From assembly GCF_003855395.1 (NCBI RefSeq), contig NZ_CP034015.1:4288001-4352000 (forward strand): a DNA stretch of 64,000 nucleotides, read 5' to 3'. The stretch comes from Shewanella livingstonensis. GTDB lineage: Bacteria; Pseudomonadota; Gammaproteobacteria; Enterobacterales; Shewanellaceae. The translations under genes and the position numbers were made by a program. Shown here piece after piece: positions 8,214 through 19,195 of this stretch (position 1 is the first letter of the stretch; the number at the start of each line of letters is the position of its first letter). Under the pieces are notes generated by a model. That model was given only the letters and a program-made list of their open reading frames with translations, made no database searches and was not told the DNA's origin.

Positions 8214-10529
8214 TTATTGACCCACTAACTTCTGCCACCAAGACAATGATTCACCACAATTGGCTACCGGATGGTAGCTAGAATCTAATGCAGGTAAACC
8301 AATAATATTATTACAATTTCCTTGCATAGCCGCACCCGTTGTACGATCAAAATAACCATTGATGACCCCATTGACGGGCATCATACGTAAACTAAGCGGC
8401 GGACGTTCGTGTAAAAAAGCTTGATACACTGCCATAGCACCACTGCTACCGTATAAACCAGTTTTACTGTTATCGTCTTGACCGACCCAAATTGCCGCTA
8501 CATTACGCTCATCAAAGCCAGCAAACCACGAATCGCGGCTATCATTACTGGTACCGGTTTTACCGGCTAAACGTACTCCAGGAAACGCAGCGCCTAAACG
8601 TTTTGCTGTGCCACTAAGCACCACTTGATTCATTGCATATTGGACTAAGTAATCGGTAGCTGGATCGATTGCCATCGACGATGGTACACGGCTCACATCT
8701 AATGCTTGGTTTTGACTGTCTAGCACTGCGGTAATTGATGATAACTTTCGATAACGTCCTTCATCGGCAAGGGTTTGATAAACTTGTGCCACCATTAATG
8801 GTGAGCCATTTACCGCACCAAGAAGCATTGATGGGTATGGCGAGACATCATCATTCCAACCTGACTTTTTCAACGTTGCAACAACCTTCTCTACTCCAAC
8901 AGCCAAACCGACATTGACAGTAGGAACATTCATTGAGTTTTTAAAGGCGCTTAATAAAGGCACTTGGCCAGTGAATTTTTTATCTACGTTTTTAGGAGAC
9001 CAGGTTTTACCTTGCTCATTTGTTAACGTGATAGGTTTGTCATCAATAGGTGTTGCTAAGGTAAACTTATCAGCTTGACGTAATGCACTGGCATACACGA
9101 ATGGTTTAATTAACGAACCGATTGGACGTCTAATTTCTACCGCACGGTTAAAACCTTCATAACTGGGTTGTTTATCACCCACCATGGCAGCAATACCGCC
9201 GGTATATTTGTCAGTAACAACCATACCGACTTGAACGTTTTTAGCTCGTTTATCTAATGATGCCATGGTAGACAACACCGCTTTTTCGGCGGCTTCTTGG
9301 GCCATAGGATCAAGTGTGGTATACACTTTAACGCCAGATTGTTTCAGTAACGAATCGCCATAACGGTCGCGTAACTCTTGTTTTACCACGGCAAAGAATG
9401 CCGGTAATTTTTGGTGTACTGATTTTGCAGCACTGCGTAGGCCAATAGGTGACTCTGTAGCGGCTTTATATTGGGCAACAGTTAATTTATCGCTTTCCAT
9501 TAGTAAGCGTAAGACTAAATCACGTCGATCTTGGGCTCGTTCAGGATAACGCCAAGGGTTGTAATAAGAAGGTCCTTTAATTACTGCCACCAAAAAGGCC
9601 TGCTGCGATACGGTCAGCTCGCCTATAGGACGGCCAAAATAAAATTGTGAAGCCAGACCCATACCATGTACACCACGGGCTTTATCTTGGCCCATATAGA
9701 CTTCATTGAGGTAAGCTTCTAGAATCTCATCTTTGCTATAACGAAAATCGATAATCAATGCCATGATGGCTTCACGCACTTTACGCACAATTGAGCGTTC
9801 GCTACTTAAAAAGAAATTTTTGGCTAATTGTTGGGTTAAGGTAGAACCACCTTGAACCGTCCGACCCGCGGTAATATTGACGACTGCAGCACGTGCAATA
9901 GCCAGAGGATTAACCCCAAAGTGGTCATAAAAACTCCGATCTTCTACCAGAATCAGCGCGTCAATGATCATCGATGGCATCTCTGGCGTTCGCACAAATA
10001 AGCGATCTTCGCCATCGCCGGCAATAATCCGATCAAGTAATACCGGTTCTAAGTGAAATACCGCTAATTCACGTTTATCAGACATCCTCTTAACCGAGCT
10101 AACACCTTCAGAGTCAAAGCTAATCATTACTTGCTGCTCAGCTTGATTACCTTCTGGATGTAAAAATGGACGACGCCATAATTCAATACGAGTGCTGGAT
10201 GCTGAAAACTCACCTACTTGACGTGGATTAGCCACTTTACGATAACCAAGTAGTTTTAGTTCGGCCATTAACTGAGGATGGTTTATTGCAGCCCCTGGAT
10301 ACAGAGCCATTGAACGACTAAAAACTTGCGCAGGTAAATGCCATTTTTGACCTTCAAATTTTTGAGCAATAATTTGATCTAAATAGATGGCATAAAAACT
10401 CACTACAGCGATACCGACAATGGATAGTTTCCATGTAAGTGACCACAGTTTTTGCCACCAAGATGGGCCACTTTTTTTGGTGGTTGCCGAAGACTTTTTG
10501 GTTTTTTTAGTCATAAATAATGGTTTCAT
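8214..10529 (-). CDS. mrcB: Penicillin-binding protein 1B (bifunctional transglycosylase/transpeptidase)
   Basis: Inner-membrane class A PBP of 771 residues that polymerises and cross-links peptidoglycan. It has a Lys-rich cytoplasmic tail, one membrane helix (about 30-50) and a UB2H-like region that in E. coli binds the activator LpoB. The GT51 domain carries EDRSFYDHFG with catalytic Glu196. The transpeptidase has SLIK (Ser472), SMN and KTGTS. The length is close to E. coli PBP1B. A second in-frame ATG five codons later is an alternative start. It sits next to hrpB, as in E. coli. Confidence 0.95.
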   Translation of the reverse strand: MKPLFMTKKTKKSSATTKKSGPSWWQKLWSLTWKLSIVGIAVVSFYAIYLDQIIAQKFEGQKWHLPAQVFSRSMALYPGAAINHPQLMAELKLLGYRKVANPRQVGEFSASSTRIELWRRPFLHPEGNQAEQQVMISFDSEGVSSVKRMSDKRELAVFHLEPVLLDRIIAGDGEDRLFVRTPEMPSMIIDALILVEDRSFYDHFGVNPLAIARAAVVNITAGRTVQGGSTLTQQLAKNFFLSSERSIVRKVREAIMALIIDFRYSKDEILEAYLNEVYMGQDKARGVHGMGLASQFYFGRPIGELTVSQQAFLVAVIKGPSYYNPWRYPERAQDRRDLVLRLLMESDKLTVAQYKAATESPIGLRSAAKSVHQKLPAFFAVVKQELRDRYGDSLLKQSGVKVYTTLDPMAQEAAEKAVLSTMASLDKRAKNVQVGMVVTDKYTGGIAAMVGDKQPSYEGFNRAVEIRRPIGSLIKPFVYASALRQADKFTLATPIDDKPITLTNEQGKTWSPKNVDKKFTGQVPLLSAFKNSMNVPTVNVGLAVGVEKVVATLKKSGWNDDVSPYPSMLLGAVNGSPLMVAQVYQTLADEGRYRKLSSITAVLDSQNQALDVSRVPSSMAIDPATDYLVQYAMNQVVLSGTAKRLGAAFPGVRLAGKTGTSNDSRDSWFAGFDERNVAAIWVGQDDNSKTGLYGSSGAMAVYQAFLHERPPLSLRMMPVNGVINGYFDRTTGAAMQGNCNNIIGLPALDSSYHPVANCGESLSWWQKLVGQ

Positions 10530-10581
10530 TTTCCATATAACGCTGAATTATTACATGTTATTAATAAGCAATATTGCTTAT

Positions 10582-13167
10582 TTACACGCCTGGTGTTTTC
10601 TTTTTAGTAAATTTTGTTGCCACAGTATTGACCGGATCGTCTGGCCATAAATGCCTTGGATAGCGACCGCGCATTTCTTTTTTTACATCCGTATAAGGGC
10701 CCTGCCAAAAACTGGCTAAATCTGCCGTCGCGGCTAATGGGCGCTGTGCTGGCGACAATAGCTCCATCGTTACGGTCATTTTACCGTGTAATATTGTTGG
10801 GCTTTGCGCTAAACCTAATGCTTCTTGGAGGCGTACACTTAATAAAGCTCGGCCTTGTTGTTGATGGTTATGATAAAAATGTCCGTCGGCGTCAAGAGGC
10901 ATCTGATAGCGGATCGGCGCACTAGTTCCGGTTGCCATCGGCCAATGAGTCGGCACCAATTGTTCTAACAGTTGCTGTTGTTGCCAATTGAGCAAGTTCT
11001 TAACTAATCCATAAGCACTCACTTTAGCCAATGCGGCTAATGAACGAATGTTATCTAAATGTGGTCCAAGCCAATCTTCTAATGTCGCCAACAAATACTT
11101 ATCACTTAAGCAAGGCCAATCATGCTCTGGCGCAAAGTGTCGGGCTAATTCAACCCGATATTGTAACTGGATTAAAGCATCATCGCGATTAAGGATTGTT
11201 AACCCTTTTATACGGATCTGTTCTAATAATGCGGCGGTAATGTGTACCCGTTCAGGTATCAGACCGGTGTCGATTTTAATAATAATCTCACCAATTTTGG
11301 TGTGTTTCTCTGCAAAAAACCGCCCTTTAGCATCATCCCAACCACCTTGAATGTGAGTGGTTACTAACGAAGCTAATTCTGCAGTAAACAAACGTTCATC
11401 TAACCTTACAGCGAGGTAAACCTGACCAGCATTACGACCTTGAGTCTCTTGAAAGTCGGCGACCACTAACCAAGGCTCATGCGCCAAACTATCTTCGGCA
11501 CGGATCACCACACCTGTACCATTACTTAATAAAAAGCCTTCATTACCCCGAGCTTTAGCAATACGGTCAGGGTAAGCAAGTGCTAACAAATAACTAATAT
11601 CACGAGTCGATGCATTACGTATTGTTTCACCAACTTGACCCGATATCGCCAAGGACTGCTGCCATTGCCTAACTTGTTGCTTAATTGGCCCCTGTAAAGC
11701 CTCGTTCAAATAATGATGAATATCAGCGCCTTTTTTGGGTAAGCCACGGGCTTCAATAATGCCCGCTAACACACAGGCCAATAAACACAGTTGCGGCTGA
11801 TGAGTATCCTGAACAAGTTGTTTGGCTTTAAGCAGCATATGCGCTAAACGCGGATGACAACCTAGTGCATAGGCATCATGGCCTAACGCGGTTAATTTAC
11901 GCTCTGGGTCAATCAATTCAAGTTGTTGTAATAATCGCCATGCGACTTGTTCATGGATGGCTGGCGGTGGTGTTAATAATAATAACTCCGCAAATGATTT
12001 AGCTCCCCAGGTAGCGCAATCAAGTGCCATCGAAGTTAATTCGGCTTGAGTAATTTCAGGCTCATCAACTTTGCGCATGCGCCCGTGTTCTTCTTGGCTC
12101 CACAAGCGCACACAATAACCGGCCGCTAAACGCCCTGCACGGCCACTACGTTGAATAGCTGACGCTTGGCTAATGCGCTTAAGCCCTAGGCGTGTTACGC
12201 CTGTTTTGGGGTTAAAACTCGCTTCTCGTCGATAACCGCTGTCTACCACTAGGGTTATGCCTTCGATAGTTAAGCTTGATTCGGCCACATTGGTCGCCAG
12301 CACTATCTTACGTTTTCCAGGCTCTGCAGCGCGAATGGCTTGATCTTGCTCTGCCGACGACAAGTCGCCATACATAGGGCAAATAAGCCATGATGCATCC
12401 AAACGCTCGCGCAATAATCCCGCAAGCTTACGAATTTCACCTTTACCTGGTAAAAAAGCTAATACACTACCATGCTGGTAGGTTGCCAATTCAGTTGAGC
12501 TGATGGTGTCAATGATCACCCGTGACATGTGCGTAAGCCATAATTGCTGACTTGGGCAAGGCTGATAAGCAATCTCAACTGCAAAACTGCGCCCATCACT
12601 GTGGATCTGTGCAGCGGCGGGCATTAATGTGTTTAGCGGTAGACCAGACAGGGTCGCAGACATGGCAATAATATGTAAATCTTCACGCAATGATTGCTGC
12701 ACTTCTAATGCTAAGGCTAGGCCTAAATCTGTCGGCAGATGACGCTCATGTATTTCATCGAAAATAACCACATCTATTCCGCTAAGTTCAGGGTCTTGTT
12801 GGATCATTCGGGTCAAAATGCCTTCGGTGACAATTTCTAATCGAGTATGAGCACTGACTTTTGACTCACCGCGCACACGATAACCTACCTGTTGACCAAC
12901 CGTTTGTCCCAATTGTTGAGCAATAAATTGCGCTACATTTCGGGCGGCAACTCGACGCGGTTCTAACATCAGAATTTTGCCACTAATTTCAGGCCAAGCT
13001 AGCATCGCTAATGGCAATGCGGTTGATTTCCCCGCCCCGGTAGGTGCTTCAAGAATAATTTGACAATGGGTAGCAAACTGCGCGCGCAAAGAGTTGAGTA
13101 CCGCGTGAATGGGTAATTTGGTGGTAATCGGTGATTCTGCTTGCGGCAATGCTTGTTTTGAGGTCAA
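10582..13167 (-). CDS. hrpB: ATP-dependent RNA helicase HrpB
   Basis: DExH-box helicase of 861 residues. Walker A APTGAGKST lies near residue 42, followed by FDEIHERH, the SATL motif III and a helicase C domain with QRSGRAGR. The HA2 and HrpB-specific C-terminal domains follow. The length and the neighbour mrcB agree with the HrpB family. The cellular RNA substrate is poorly known. Only about 50 bp separate its stop from the mrcB start, so co-transcription is possible. Confidence 0.93.
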   Translation of the reverse strand: MTSKQALPQAESPITTKLPIHAVLNSLRAQFATHCQIILEAPTGAGKSTALPLAMLAWPEISGKILMLEPRRVAARNVAQFIAQQLGQTVGQQVGYRVRGESKVSAHTRLEIVTEGILTRMIQQDPELSGIDVVIFDEIHERHLPTDLGLALALEVQQSLREDLHIIAMSATLSGLPLNTLMPAAAQIHSDGRSFAVEIAYQPCPSQQLWLTHMSRVIIDTISSTELATYQHGSVLAFLPGKGEIRKLAGLLRERLDASWLICPMYGDLSSAEQDQAIRAAEPGKRKIVLATNVAESSLTIEGITLVVDSGYRREASFNPKTGVTRLGLKRISQASAIQRSGRAGRLAAGYCVRLWSQEEHGRMRKVDEPEITQAELTSMALDCATWGAKSFAELLLLTPPPAIHEQVAWRLLQQLELIDPERKLTALGHDAYALGCHPRLAHMLLKAKQLVQDTHQPQLCLLACVLAGIIEARGLPKKGADIHHYLNEALQGPIKQQVRQWQQSLAISGQVGETIRNASTRDISYLLALAYPDRIAKARGNEGFLLSNGTGVVIRAEDSLAHEPWLVVADFQETQGRNAGQVYLAVRLDERLFTAELASLVTTHIQGGWDDAKGRFFAEKHTKIGEIIIKIDTGLIPERVHITAALLEQIRIKGLTILNRDDALIQLQYRVELARHFAPEHDWPCLSDKYLLATLEDWLGPHLDNIRSLAALAKVSAYGLVKNLLNWQQQQLLEQLVPTHWPMATGTSAPIRYQMPLDADGHFYHNHQQQGRALLSVRLQEALGLAQSPTILHGKMTVTMELLSPAQRPLAATADLASFWQGPYTDVKKEMRGRYPRHLWPDDPVNTVATKFTKKKTPGV

Positions 13168-13295
13168 CGGAATTAACTTTTACGGCTATTTTCTGGCGCT
13201 CATTTTACCTATAATTGTTTCAAGGTGCCATTAATTGCCTATTTCATCTGCTAATTAATTAGCTGTACTGAACACATAACGGCAAGCAACCACAT

Positions 13296-15545
13296 TTATA
13301 TTAACCAAGGCGTTCGCAAACCGTGTTGTAACTCGGCTAAACGCGTCGGTTTATTAATCGCATAACCTTGAGCGTAATCAACGCCAATATTTTTCAGATA
13401 TAGGCCAATATCAGTGTTTTCGACAAACTCAGCAATCACTTCAAAGCCCATGTCTTTACCCAGCTGACAAATTGCAGACACGATGGCTTTGTCACTGCGA
13501 TTGTCACATAAATTCACCACAAATTGACCATCGATTTTAACGTAATCGACATCGAGGCATTTCAAATAAGCAAAGCTTGAAAAGCCGGAACCAAAATCAT
13601 CTAAAGCGATCTTACAACCAAATGGTCGTAATAGATCAATTAATCCGGTAGCTTGATCTAACTGGCTTACTGCTGCGGTTTCAGTAATTTCAAAACATAA
13701 TTTACTCACCAATTCAGGTTCAACCATTAAGCGCATTTCAAGCCAATTCATAAACTTTTGGTCTGCCAGCGACATCGCCGACAAATTCACCGACACCATG
13801 GAAAGTTGATGCCATGTGGCTAAATTATTTCCGCCCCACTTTAGCAAGTTATCTATCACCCAACGATCTACTCTAGGCGCTAAATTATAACGTTCTGCTG
13901 CAGGTAAAAAGACTCCTGGTGATACATATTGGCCATCACTTTGCACCATGCGCAGTAAGATCTCCATGTGTATTCCAGTGTCGGGTTTATCCAGCGGCTC
14001 AATTAATTGATAAAATAATTCAAACTGATTTAATGCTAGTGCACCTGTAATATCAACAGATGCAAGCATTTGGTTATACATAATGTGCATTTGTGGATCG
14101 TCAGGATTATAAAAATGCCAACGGTTACGACCTTCTTCTTTGGCTAATCGACAGGCCGCATCAGCCTTACTCATCACACCATAAATATCAGGGTCTATAT
14201 AATCCACTTTAGCAATACCAATACTGGCACTAATATTATGCTTAACACCCTTCCAAATAAATTCATGACCAAACAATTGCTGACAGATTCGTTGCGCTAC
14301 TTGCTGTGCTGATGAAATATCTGAGTAATGCATCAATAAGCCAAACTCATCACCGCCTAAACGTGCAACTACATCACCTTTTCGCAATAATTGTTTTAAT
14401 CGCGTGGCTACTTGTTGCAATAATAAATCCCCAGCTTGATGACCACTAAGATCGTTGACTACTTGAAATTGATCGAGATCAAGAAAAGCAATACAAGCCG
14501 GAGCTTGCTCTTCATCGTTTAATAACTCTTCGAGCATATTTTCAAACTGTAGCCGATTGGGAAGCCCGGTTAGCACATCATAATTTGAATGGAACGATAA
14601 TTCATCAGCCAGTCGATAGCGCTCAGTGACGTCTTCAATCATTAATAATAACTGTTGCTGTTTATTAAGCGCATGGCAAAAACTAAACTTGTACCAATGA
14701 ATTTGCACACCATTTCGCAGCGGCACTTCACACCAGGCTTGGCGTAAAATACCCTCACGAACAATGTGCAAGGTATCGAGCAATAGAGGATGATCTTCTT
14801 CGCGCAACAAGTTAAACAAACTCTGCCCAATACTAATTGGCAGGGTATCTTTACTCGCGTCATTTTGCAGTACAACATTATTGTGTAAATCAATCAGCGC
14901 ACAGGGTATCGGCAATAACTGAAACAACTCTTGATACTGTTTATCTTTACTATCTAGCAGCACGGCTAAGCGACGTAACTCAAGTGATGATGCTAGTTGA
15001 TAAGCGGTATCGTCGAGTAACTTTTGCACAAATACACAAGGGTCTTCATGCTGACTAATAATAGGATTAGCATCTGAACCACACAGAGTGCCTAACACAA
15101 CTTTTACATTACCAACCTGTAATACTGGGCTTAGCGCGAGGTGCTTACAATCAATATTAAGGGCATTAAAAGTGCCTAAAAGAGGGGTTAAAATTGCGTT
15201 TTCGTCGGCATAACCAGTATAAGCGTAAGTGATGGGGTGATGATTGAAAAACAACGATTCACATAGCGATAAATTATCTTCTAAAAGTTGATTAAACTGT
15301 TGTTCAGTTGCTGCAGAGGCACCAAAATGACTGACACACTGTTGCTCTGAGGTGTCGATAATATCAGTATCAACCGCAAATAATTTATCATACTGACTCG
15401 TTAGTACAAATGCAGCACTGCATTCTAGCCTGTCGCAGACTAACTGTAGTGCTTGATTAAGTAGTGATAACACCGAAGTGTTATTACCCTCAATAGGTCC
15501 ATCTGTAAAAACACTTTTCAATAGTTGCTGGGTGCTATCGGCCAT
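13296..15545 (-). CDS. GGDEF/EAL cyclic-di-GMP signalling protein with PAS sensor
   Basis: A 749-residue protein with no membrane helix seen. An N-terminal GAF-like region (20-200) is followed by a PAS domain (about 207-315, ending in DVTERYRLADEL). The GGDEF domain has an intact active site (GGDEF at 397-401). The EAL domain has EILLR (Glu528) in place of EALLR, but keeps the NLS, EITE, DDFG, KIDG and QGY blocks. It could therefore both make and break c-di-GMP, or use one domain as a sensor. It is isolated from operon partners; the signal is unknown. Confidence 0.88.
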   Translation of the reverse strand: MADSTQQLLKSVFTDGPIEGNNTSVLSLLNQALQLVCDRLECSAAFVLTSQYDKLFAVDTDIIDTSEQQCVSHFGASAATEQQFNQLLEDNLSLCESLFFNHHPITYAYTGYADENAILTPLLGTFNALNIDCKHLALSPVLQVGNVKVVLGTLCGSDANPIISQHEDPCVFVQKLLDDTAYQLASSLELRRLAVLLDSKDKQYQELFQLLPIPCALIDLHNNVVLQNDASKDTLPISIGQSLFNLLREEDHPLLLDTLHIVREGILRQAWCEVPLRNGVQIHWYKFSFCHALNKQQQLLLMIEDVTERYRLADELSFHSNYDVLTGLPNRLQFENMLEELLNDEEQAPACIAFLDLDQFQVVNDLSGHQAGDLLLQQVATRLKQLLRKGDVVARLGGDEFGLLMHYSDISSAQQVAQRICQQLFGHEFIWKGVKHNISASIGIAKVDYIDPDIYGVMSKADAACRLAKEEGRNRWHFYNPDDPQMHIMYNQMLASVDITGALALNQFELFYQLIEPLDKPDTGIHMEILLRMVQSDGQYVSPGVFLPAAERYNLAPRVDRWVIDNLLKWGGNNLATWHQLSMVSVNLSAMSLADQKFMNWLEMRLMVEPELVSKLCFEITETAAVSQLDQATGLIDLLRPFGCKIALDDFGSGFSSFAYLKCLDVDYVKIDGQFVVNLCDNRSDKAIVSAICQLGKDMGFEVIAEFVENTDIGLYLKNIGVDYAQGYAINKPTRLAELQHGLRTPWLI

Positions 15546-15730
15546 TCATCAACTCAGTCAAGGTTAGCAATTCAATTTGCTTGGGAATAAAAAACATGCG
15601 CTATATTATCGTTAACATTGGCTTAAGTGTAGTTTAGTCATTCACGAATAACGATATTTGTTTATATCAAGCAGTATTAATAATCTATTCGGCTCAGGGT
15701 TTCAACTCATTACTAATTAAGGATAACCGA

Positions 15731-16327
15731 ATGCAGACCACATCTTCACGAAGATTGTTTGTCGGTTTTAGCTTAGACAAGTCACAAGAAGAAAAAATAT
15801 TACTTCTACAACATAGGCTTAAGCTATTAATAAACAATGAAGCAAAGATCGTAAGCGATACCAATTTACACATGACGCTCGGATTTTTAGGCCAGGTAGA
15901 TCCGACCAGTTACACCAGTATCATCAATGCGATTGGATTGATGCATAAACCTATTTTTCAGCAACCATTAGATACTCTAGCGTTATGGCAATCGACACAG
16001 TTAATCTGCTTAAAAGGCCAAGCAAGCAAACCGCTATTAGCTATGATTCAATCATTAATATCGATTGCCAAACAGCACAACTTATTTGTCAGCCAGCACC
16101 AATACACGCCGCACATCAGCTTATTTCGTCATGTTAACATGACAAATTTGCCAATATTGGGATGCACCACAAACTTATCCTTAACGCCGACACATTTACA
16201 TCTGTACCAATCTATCAATAACTCACAGCAAATTAACTATTCAATTATCAAAAGTTGGCCGTTAATTGCAGATGATAAAAAGCCGCTGTTACTTAGTATC
16301 CCACCCCTTAATTTTAGAGGAAGTTAA
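15731..16327 (+). CDS. thpR: RNA 2',3'-cyclic phosphodiesterase (LigT/ThpR)
   Basis: 2H-phosphoesterase of 198 residues with the two catalytic tetrapeptides HMTL (residues 47-50) and HISL (128-131). The family opens RNA 2',3'-cyclic phosphates to 2'-phosphates and was first described as a tRNA 2'-5' ligase. Cytoplasmic. An AAGGA motif precedes the ATG by 7 bases. It is a single-gene unit convergent with the aminopeptidase gene. Confidence 0.9.
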   Translation: MQTTSSRRLFVGFSLDKSQEEKILLLQHRLKLLINNEAKIVSDTNLHMTLGFLGQVDPTSYTSIINAIGLMHKPIFQQPLDTLALWQSTQLICLKGQASKPLLAMIQSLISIAKQHNLFVSQHQYTPHISLFRHVNMTNLPILGCTTNLSLTPTHLHLYQSINNSQQINYSIIKSWPLIADDKKPLLLSIPPLNFRGS

Positions 16328-16371
16328 ATAACAACGGCTGCAGATTTATTCTAAATGAAGACGGCTATTGA

Positions 16372-17646
16372 CTAGTCTTTTAATAACTCGGCAATGGTCA
16401 ATACACCATGAGTTGTGGCACCTGCAGCCCATAAAGCTGAAGCTGATGATTCAAACGCTGCCGCTAAGTCAACATGTAACCAATTAGCTTGTGGTGACAC
16501 GAAGCGCCATAAAAAACCAGCGGCATTTGATGCTCCACCTGCGCCGCCGCCTTTCACTGGGCGACTGTTTGCTGTATCGGCATAAGCTGATGGACACATA
16601 TCTTTATGCCATGGATCTAACGGTAATGGCCATACGTTTTCAGATACAGCAGCGGCACTTTTTTGTGCTAATTGTAATGTGGCTGTTTGTGGTGAAAAAA
16701 TCGCATTATAATTTGAACCTACTGCCATCACTGCAGCGCCGGTTAATGTTGCAGCATCAATAATTAAGCCTGCGCCAGTTTCTGATGCGGCTTGTAAACC
16801 ATCAGCTAATACCAAGCGCCCTTCGGCATCAGTATTAACAACTTCAACCGTAGTGCCATTTTTGTAGGTTAAAATATCACCTAGTTTAAACGCACGACCA
16901 CTGACTAAGTTTTCTGCACAACATAGGAATAACTTAACGCGTTTATTCAGGCCTGACTTCATCGCCAATCCTAAAGCGGCTGTGACAGTGGCAGCACCAC
17001 CCATATCACATTTCATTGCGAGCATACCTTCTGTCGACTTAAGGCTATAACCACCTGAGTCAAAGGTAATACCTTTACCCACTAATGCTACCGATACCGG
17101 CGCATCAGCGCCCAACGGATTAAAATCAAGCTCTAATAAAGCAGGAGGGCGCTCACTACCACGACCGACAGCATGAATACCGACCCATTTTTTTTCTAAT
17201 AATTCTTGGCCTTCAATAATAGTGAAACTGACATGGTCACCACCAATGTTTTTTAACCAAGATGCGGCTTGATTTGCTAACGATAAAGGTGATAAATCTT
17301 CAGGAGTATCATTGATTAATTTACGAGCAAACTGGGCTGCTACAGCTCGATGATTTAAAATTTCTTTATCTGCATCATTACCACACCAATCCACTTGATA
17401 ACCTGCTTTAGCCGTAGCAAAACCTTGCGCAAATGCCCACTGTGAATGCAAGTTCCATAAGCCGCCGTCTAGCTGCACATAATTAATGCCTTGGTTACGA
17501 ATCTTTCTTGCGGCCATTTGTACTTGGCGCAGTTCATCGCTACCCGATAAATGAATCGTTGCCAGAGAACCTTGAAAGGTCACATCAGCTTTACCCCAAT
17601 GAGAGGCGGGGGCTTCGGTGGTGAGCGTAACGGTCATAATATTCAT
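16372..17646 (-). CDS. M17 leucyl aminopeptidase family protein (PepA/PepB-like)
   Basis: Dizinc aminopeptidase of 424 residues. The family signature NTDAEGRLVLADGL and the metal/catalytic Lys block VGKGITFDSGGYSLK are present. The chosen start (MNIMTVTL) is preceded by AAGGG at 6 bases; a longer reading to 17688 relies on a weak start and a hydrophobic stretch and is rejected. The N-terminal domain is short, as in PepB (427 residues) rather than PepA (about 500). It degrades peptides in the cytoplasm. Single gene. Confidence 0.88.
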   Translation of the reverse strand: MNIMTVTLTTEAPASHWGKADVTFQGSLATIHLSGSDELRQVQMAARKIRNQGINYVQLDGGLWNLHSQWAFAQGFATAKAGYQVDWCGNDADKEILNHRAVAAQFARKLINDTPEDLSPLSLANQAASWLKNIGGDHVSFTIIEGQELLEKKWVGIHAVGRGSERPPALLELDFNPLGADAPVSVALVGKGITFDSGGYSLKSTEGMLAMKCDMGGAATVTAALGLAMKSGLNKRVKLFLCCAENLVSGRAFKLGDILTYKNGTTVEVVNTDAEGRLVLADGLQAASETGAGLIIDAATLTGAAVMAVGSNYNAIFSPQTATLQLAQKSAAAVSENVWPLPLDPWHKDMCPSAYADTANSRPVKGGGAGGASNAAGFLWRFVSPQANWLHVDLAAAFESSASALWAAGATTHGVLTIAELLKD

Positions 17647-17790
17647 AATATTCCCTTGTAATAAGCCTAATAACAACAATACTCGCACTTAATCACGAGC
17701 TAATGGCAGTAGTGTAGACAAAACATAATCGATAAACCAAGCTAAAGTTTGTTAGCATTGTTGTAAATCAACTCATTAAATGTCTCATTG

Positions 17791-18495
17791 ATGAAATTTA
17801 CTCCCGAATTCGAATCCGGTGTACTAATTAAACGTTATAAACGTTTTCTCGCCGATATCAAGCTATCTAATGGGCAAGAGATCACCATTCATTGCCCCAA
17901 TACTGGCTCAATGAAAAATTGCTTATTCCCAGGAGAGAAAGTGTGGTTTTCTACCTCGGATAATCCCAAGCGTAAATATGCCCATACTTGGGAATTGATG
18001 CAAACAGACCAACAACACCTTATAGGGATTAATACCGGAAGAGCCAATGCTCTTGCAGAAGAAGCGATAAAACAGCAAGTAATAGCTGAACTGCAAGGTT
18101 ATGACACGCTAAAACGAGAAGTGAAATACGGCAATGAAAATAGTCGTATCGATATTTTGCTCACTAGCCAAAACCGAGCTGAGTGCTATATTGAAATAAA
18201 GAGTTGTACCTTACTTGAAGAGCAAATAGGTTACTTCCCAGATTCCGTGACCACTCGAGGACAAAAACATCTTAGAGAACTAATGCACATGGTAACATTG
18301 GGTCACCGTGCTGTATTATTATTTGTGGTACAGCACAGCGGCATAACCCATGTTCAACCCGCGCGACATATAGATCCACAATATGCTGACTTACTCCAAC
18401 AAGCCGTAGCAAGCGGTGTTGAAGTACTGGCTTATAAAACAGAACTTTCGCCACAGGGAAGTTTCATCAGTATCCCCTGTAAAGTGATAGTGTAG
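17791..18495 (+). CDS. sfsA: Sugar fermentation stimulation protein SfsA
   Basis: A 234-residue protein that matches SfsA, with CPNTGSMK near residue 36, IDILL and YIEIKSCTL in the nuclease-like fold, and [17 protein letters not shown]. coli SfsA has 234 residues. It has been described as DNA-binding and as linked to maltose gene expression; its nuclease-like core suggests an enzymatic role. The ATG at 17791 is used rather than the TTG one codon earlier. It lies just upstream of dksA, as in E. coli. Confidence 0.93.
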   Translation: MKFTPEFESGVLIKRYKRFLADIKLSNGQEITIHCPNTGSMKNCLFPGEKVWFSTSDNPKRKYAHTWELMQTDQQHLIGINTGRANALAEEAIKQQVIAELQGYDTLKREVKYGNENSRIDILLTSQNRAECYIEIKSCTLLEEQIGYFPDSVTTRGQKHLRELMHMVTLGHRAVLLFVVQHSGITHVQPARHIDPQYADLLQQAVASGVEVLAYKTELSPQGSFISIPCKVIV

Positions 18496-18613
18496 ATAAA
18501 AATAAAACTTAAATACCATGTAAAAAATTTGCCACGCTATAGAGTTTCTGGTATAGATAGCGGCCATAAATTTAAGACGCCCTTAAAACGCAAATGATTA
18601 CAGGAGATGCGTT

Positions 18614-19057
18614 ATGCCTCAAGGCACGAAAAAACTTGGCGTACTCGCTATCGCTGGAGTAGATCCTTACCAGGAATCGGCTGGTGAAGAGTATATGAAT
18701 ACCAAGCAACGTGGTCACTTTACATTGATTCTCGAAGCATGGCGTAACCAATTGCGTGAAGAAGTCGACCGTACGTTAACTCACATGCAAGACGAAGCTG
18801 CAAACTTTCCTGATCCTGTCGACCGTGCAGCACAAGAAGAAGAATTCAGCTTAGAATTACGCGCACGTGATAGAGAACGTAAACTGATCAAGAAAATTGA
18901 AAAGACGTTACATAATATCAAAGAAGACGATTTTGGTTTTTGTTTCTCATGTGGTATCGAAATTGGTATCCGTCGTCTAGAAGCTCGTCCTACAGCAGAT
19001 CAATGTATCGACTGTAAAACACTAGCCGAAATAAAAGAAAAACAAATGGCGGGTTAA
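18614..19057 (+). CDS. dksA: RNA polymerase-binding transcription factor DksA
   Basis: A 147-residue coiled-coil protein that inserts in the RNA polymerase secondary channel and, with ppGpp, inhibits rRNA/tRNA promoters. The tip contains the acidic DxxDxA-type residues (FPDPVDRA). The C-terminal four-Cys zinc finger is CFSCG...CIDC. CAGGAG precedes the ATG. It is followed by its own terminator and then gluQ, the conserved gammaproteobacterial order. Confidence 0.96.
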   Translation: MPQGTKKLGVLAIAGVDPYQESAGEEYMNTKQRGHFTLILEAWRNQLREEVDRTLTHMQDEAANFPDPVDRAAQEEEFSLELRARDRERKLIKKIEKTLHNIKEDDFGFCFSCGIEIGIRRLEARPTADQCIDCKTLAEIKEKQMAG

Positions 19058-19070
19058 CCCGTTATTAATT

Positions 19071-19095
19071 AGGGCGAGATTATCTCGCCCTTTTG
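19071..19095 (+). terminator. dksA terminator
   Basis: Stem AGGGCGAGA (19071-19079) with TCTCGCCCT (19083-19091), then TTT. It would reduce read-through into gluQ. Confidence 0.88.
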
Positions 19096-19195
19096 TTTTA
19101 TTGTGTTCAGCGTATTTAACAACGTCATTGTTTCGCTCAATTTGAGTGGAACGAGATCAAAAAATTTCTAGTAAGCCAAAAATATAACCTCAAGT

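Noticed and set aside
17647..17688. Extended aminopeptidase start (MRVLLLLGLLQG)
   Set aside because: It looks like a chance hydrophobic stretch; the inner ATG has AAGGG at proper distance.
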